From NCBI GenBank assembly GCA_036513515.1, contig DATBYW010000313.1, positions 1 to 5,424 of the forward strand: a stretch of DNA of 5,424 bases. Reading direction: 5' to 3'. The notes beneath the pieces are model-generated. The model was not told the DNA's origin. It did not search any database and was given only the letters and a program-made list of their open reading frames with translations. Numbering within the stretch: position 1 is the first letter of the stretch; each line of letters starts with the position of its first letter. This document shows positions 4,815 to 5,424 of this stretch, piece after piece. Made by a program: the position numbers and the translations under genes. The DNA is from Nephthysia sp036513515 (GTDB lineage Bacteria > Chloroflexota > Dormibacteria > Dormibacterales > Dormibacteraceae).

Positions 4815-5424
4815 ACGTCGCAACAACGCAGCCAGCCGAGAGCGTCGCTACCCCCCGGCGAGCTGCGCCCTTCCCGACGGCTAAGGTCGGACGGACGGCG
4901 CTCGCCTGGGTCGTGGCGTTCATCTTCTTCTTCCCCGTGCTCTGGATGGTGCTCGAGGGGTTCAAGCAGGAGACGCAGGCGGCGAGCATCCCGCCGACCA
5001 TCTTCTTCACTCCCACGCTCAGCGCCTACCAGGAGGTGCTGTCGCGCGACTTCCCGCCCTTCTTCATCAACTCGGCGATCGCCACCATCTTCTCCACTTT
5101 CCTGGTGATCGTGTTGGGGCTTCCGGCGGCCTACGCGCTGGCGATCCGGCCGGTCAAGAAGACGCGCGACGTGCTCTTCTTCTTCATCTCCACGCGCTTC
5201 CTGCCCTTCGCCGCCAGTCTGGTGCCGCTCTACATCCTGGCCAAGAACCTGCACCTACTGGACAACATCCTGGCCTTGATCATCATCTACACCACGATCA
5301 ACCTGCCGCTGGGTGTGTGGCTGTTGCGGTCCTTCTTGCTGGAGATCCCGAACGACCTTTTCGAGGCCGCGCGCGTCGACGGCGCCGGCCTCTACGACGA
5401 GCTGGTCAGGATCATCCTCCCTGT
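4811..5424 (+). CDS. carbohydrate ABC transporter permease, MalG/SmoG type, 3' end beyond window
   Basis: This is the second channel subunit of the importer. The frame is open from ATG 4811 to the right edge, giving 204 residues out of a usual 270-300. It is cut by the window and not broken. Seen: a hydrophilic N-terminus (1-27), a first membrane segment with FIFFFPVLWMVLEGFKQE (37-54), and further segments at about 86-112, 120-143 and 150-172. The EAA loop is complete at 185-204 (EAARVDGAGLYDELVRIILP). The motifs STRFLPFAASLVPLY (127-141) and IIIYTTINLPLGVW (157-170) fit the MalG-like subunits of polyol importers as I recall them. The start overlaps the stop of the first permease (ATGA, 4811-4814). 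Downstream genes may include the final membrane segments, an ATPase and a polyol dehydrogenase, none of which are visible. Confidence 0.92.
   Translation, partial: MNVATTQPAESVATPRRAAPFPTAKVGRTALAWVVAFIFFFPVLWMVLEGFKQETQAASIPPTIFFTPTLSAYQEVLSRDFPPFFINSAIATIFSTFLVIVLGLPAAYALAIRPVKKTRDVLFFFISTRFLPFAASLVPLYILAKNLHLLDNILALIIIYTTINLPLGVWLLRSFLLEIPNDLFEAARVDGAGLYDELVRIILP

Noticed and set aside
4676..5254. Minus-strand open frame opposite the permease genes
   Set aside because: Its product is extremely rich in Glu, Arg, Asp and His, the typical antisense reading of hydrophobic permease codons. The plus strand has two intact EAA motifs.
1..5424. CRISPR arrays, tRNA or rRNA genes, toxin-antitoxin pairs, phage genes or a defence system
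   Set aside because: I saw no regularly spaced repeats, no cloverleaf or ribosomal RNA sequence, and no gene with such motifs on either strand.

Overview
This is a high-GC window with G/C-ending codons, strong GGAGG-type ribosome binding sites, a TTG start and a polyol/sugar ABC importer under a divergent LacI-type regulator. That pattern fits an actinomycete or another high-GC soil lineage such as Chloroflexota or Dormibacterota. The sequence alone does not settle which.

Layout. Positions 2-238 (+) are the C-terminal end of a DegT/DnrJ/EryC1/StrS sugar aminotransferase that continues off the left edge. Its TAG stop is also the first three bases of a 201-bp element (236-436) bounded by 22-bp inverted repeats with one mismatch. 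The element has no credible gene and looks like a MITE or a remnant of an insertion sequence. Positions 437-719 appear non-coding. Positions 720-1178 (+) encode a small SRPBCC (polyketide cyclase/START-fold) protein of unknown ligand. It ends 7 bp from the end of the convergent LacI-type repressor gene at 1186-2220 (-), and the two stop codons face each other in the arms of one hairpin.

From about 2221 to 2454 lies a divergent control region with a TGTTAACA palindrome. To its right, an operon-like cluster runs off the window: an extracellular substrate-binding lipoprotein (2455-3846), an inner-membrane permease of the MalF/SmoF type (3876-4814) and a second permease of the MalG/SmoG type (4811 to the right edge, incomplete). 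The two permeases overlap by the ATGA arrangement.

How it works together. The binding protein captures a ligand outside the membrane and the two permeases form the channel. A cytoplasmic ATPase, not seen here, must power it. It could lie downstream or be a shared MsiK-type ATPase elsewhere. Binding-protein motifs recalled from the SmoE/MtlE family suggest a sugar alcohol such as sorbitol or mannitol. The LacI-type protein most likely represses the operon, and possibly itself, until the ligand or a derivative is present.

I see no clearly novel system. The most worthwhile non-standard signals are the 201-bp inverted-repeat element that supplies the upstream gene's stop codon, the shared stop-codon hairpin, and the structured leader before the binding-protein gene.
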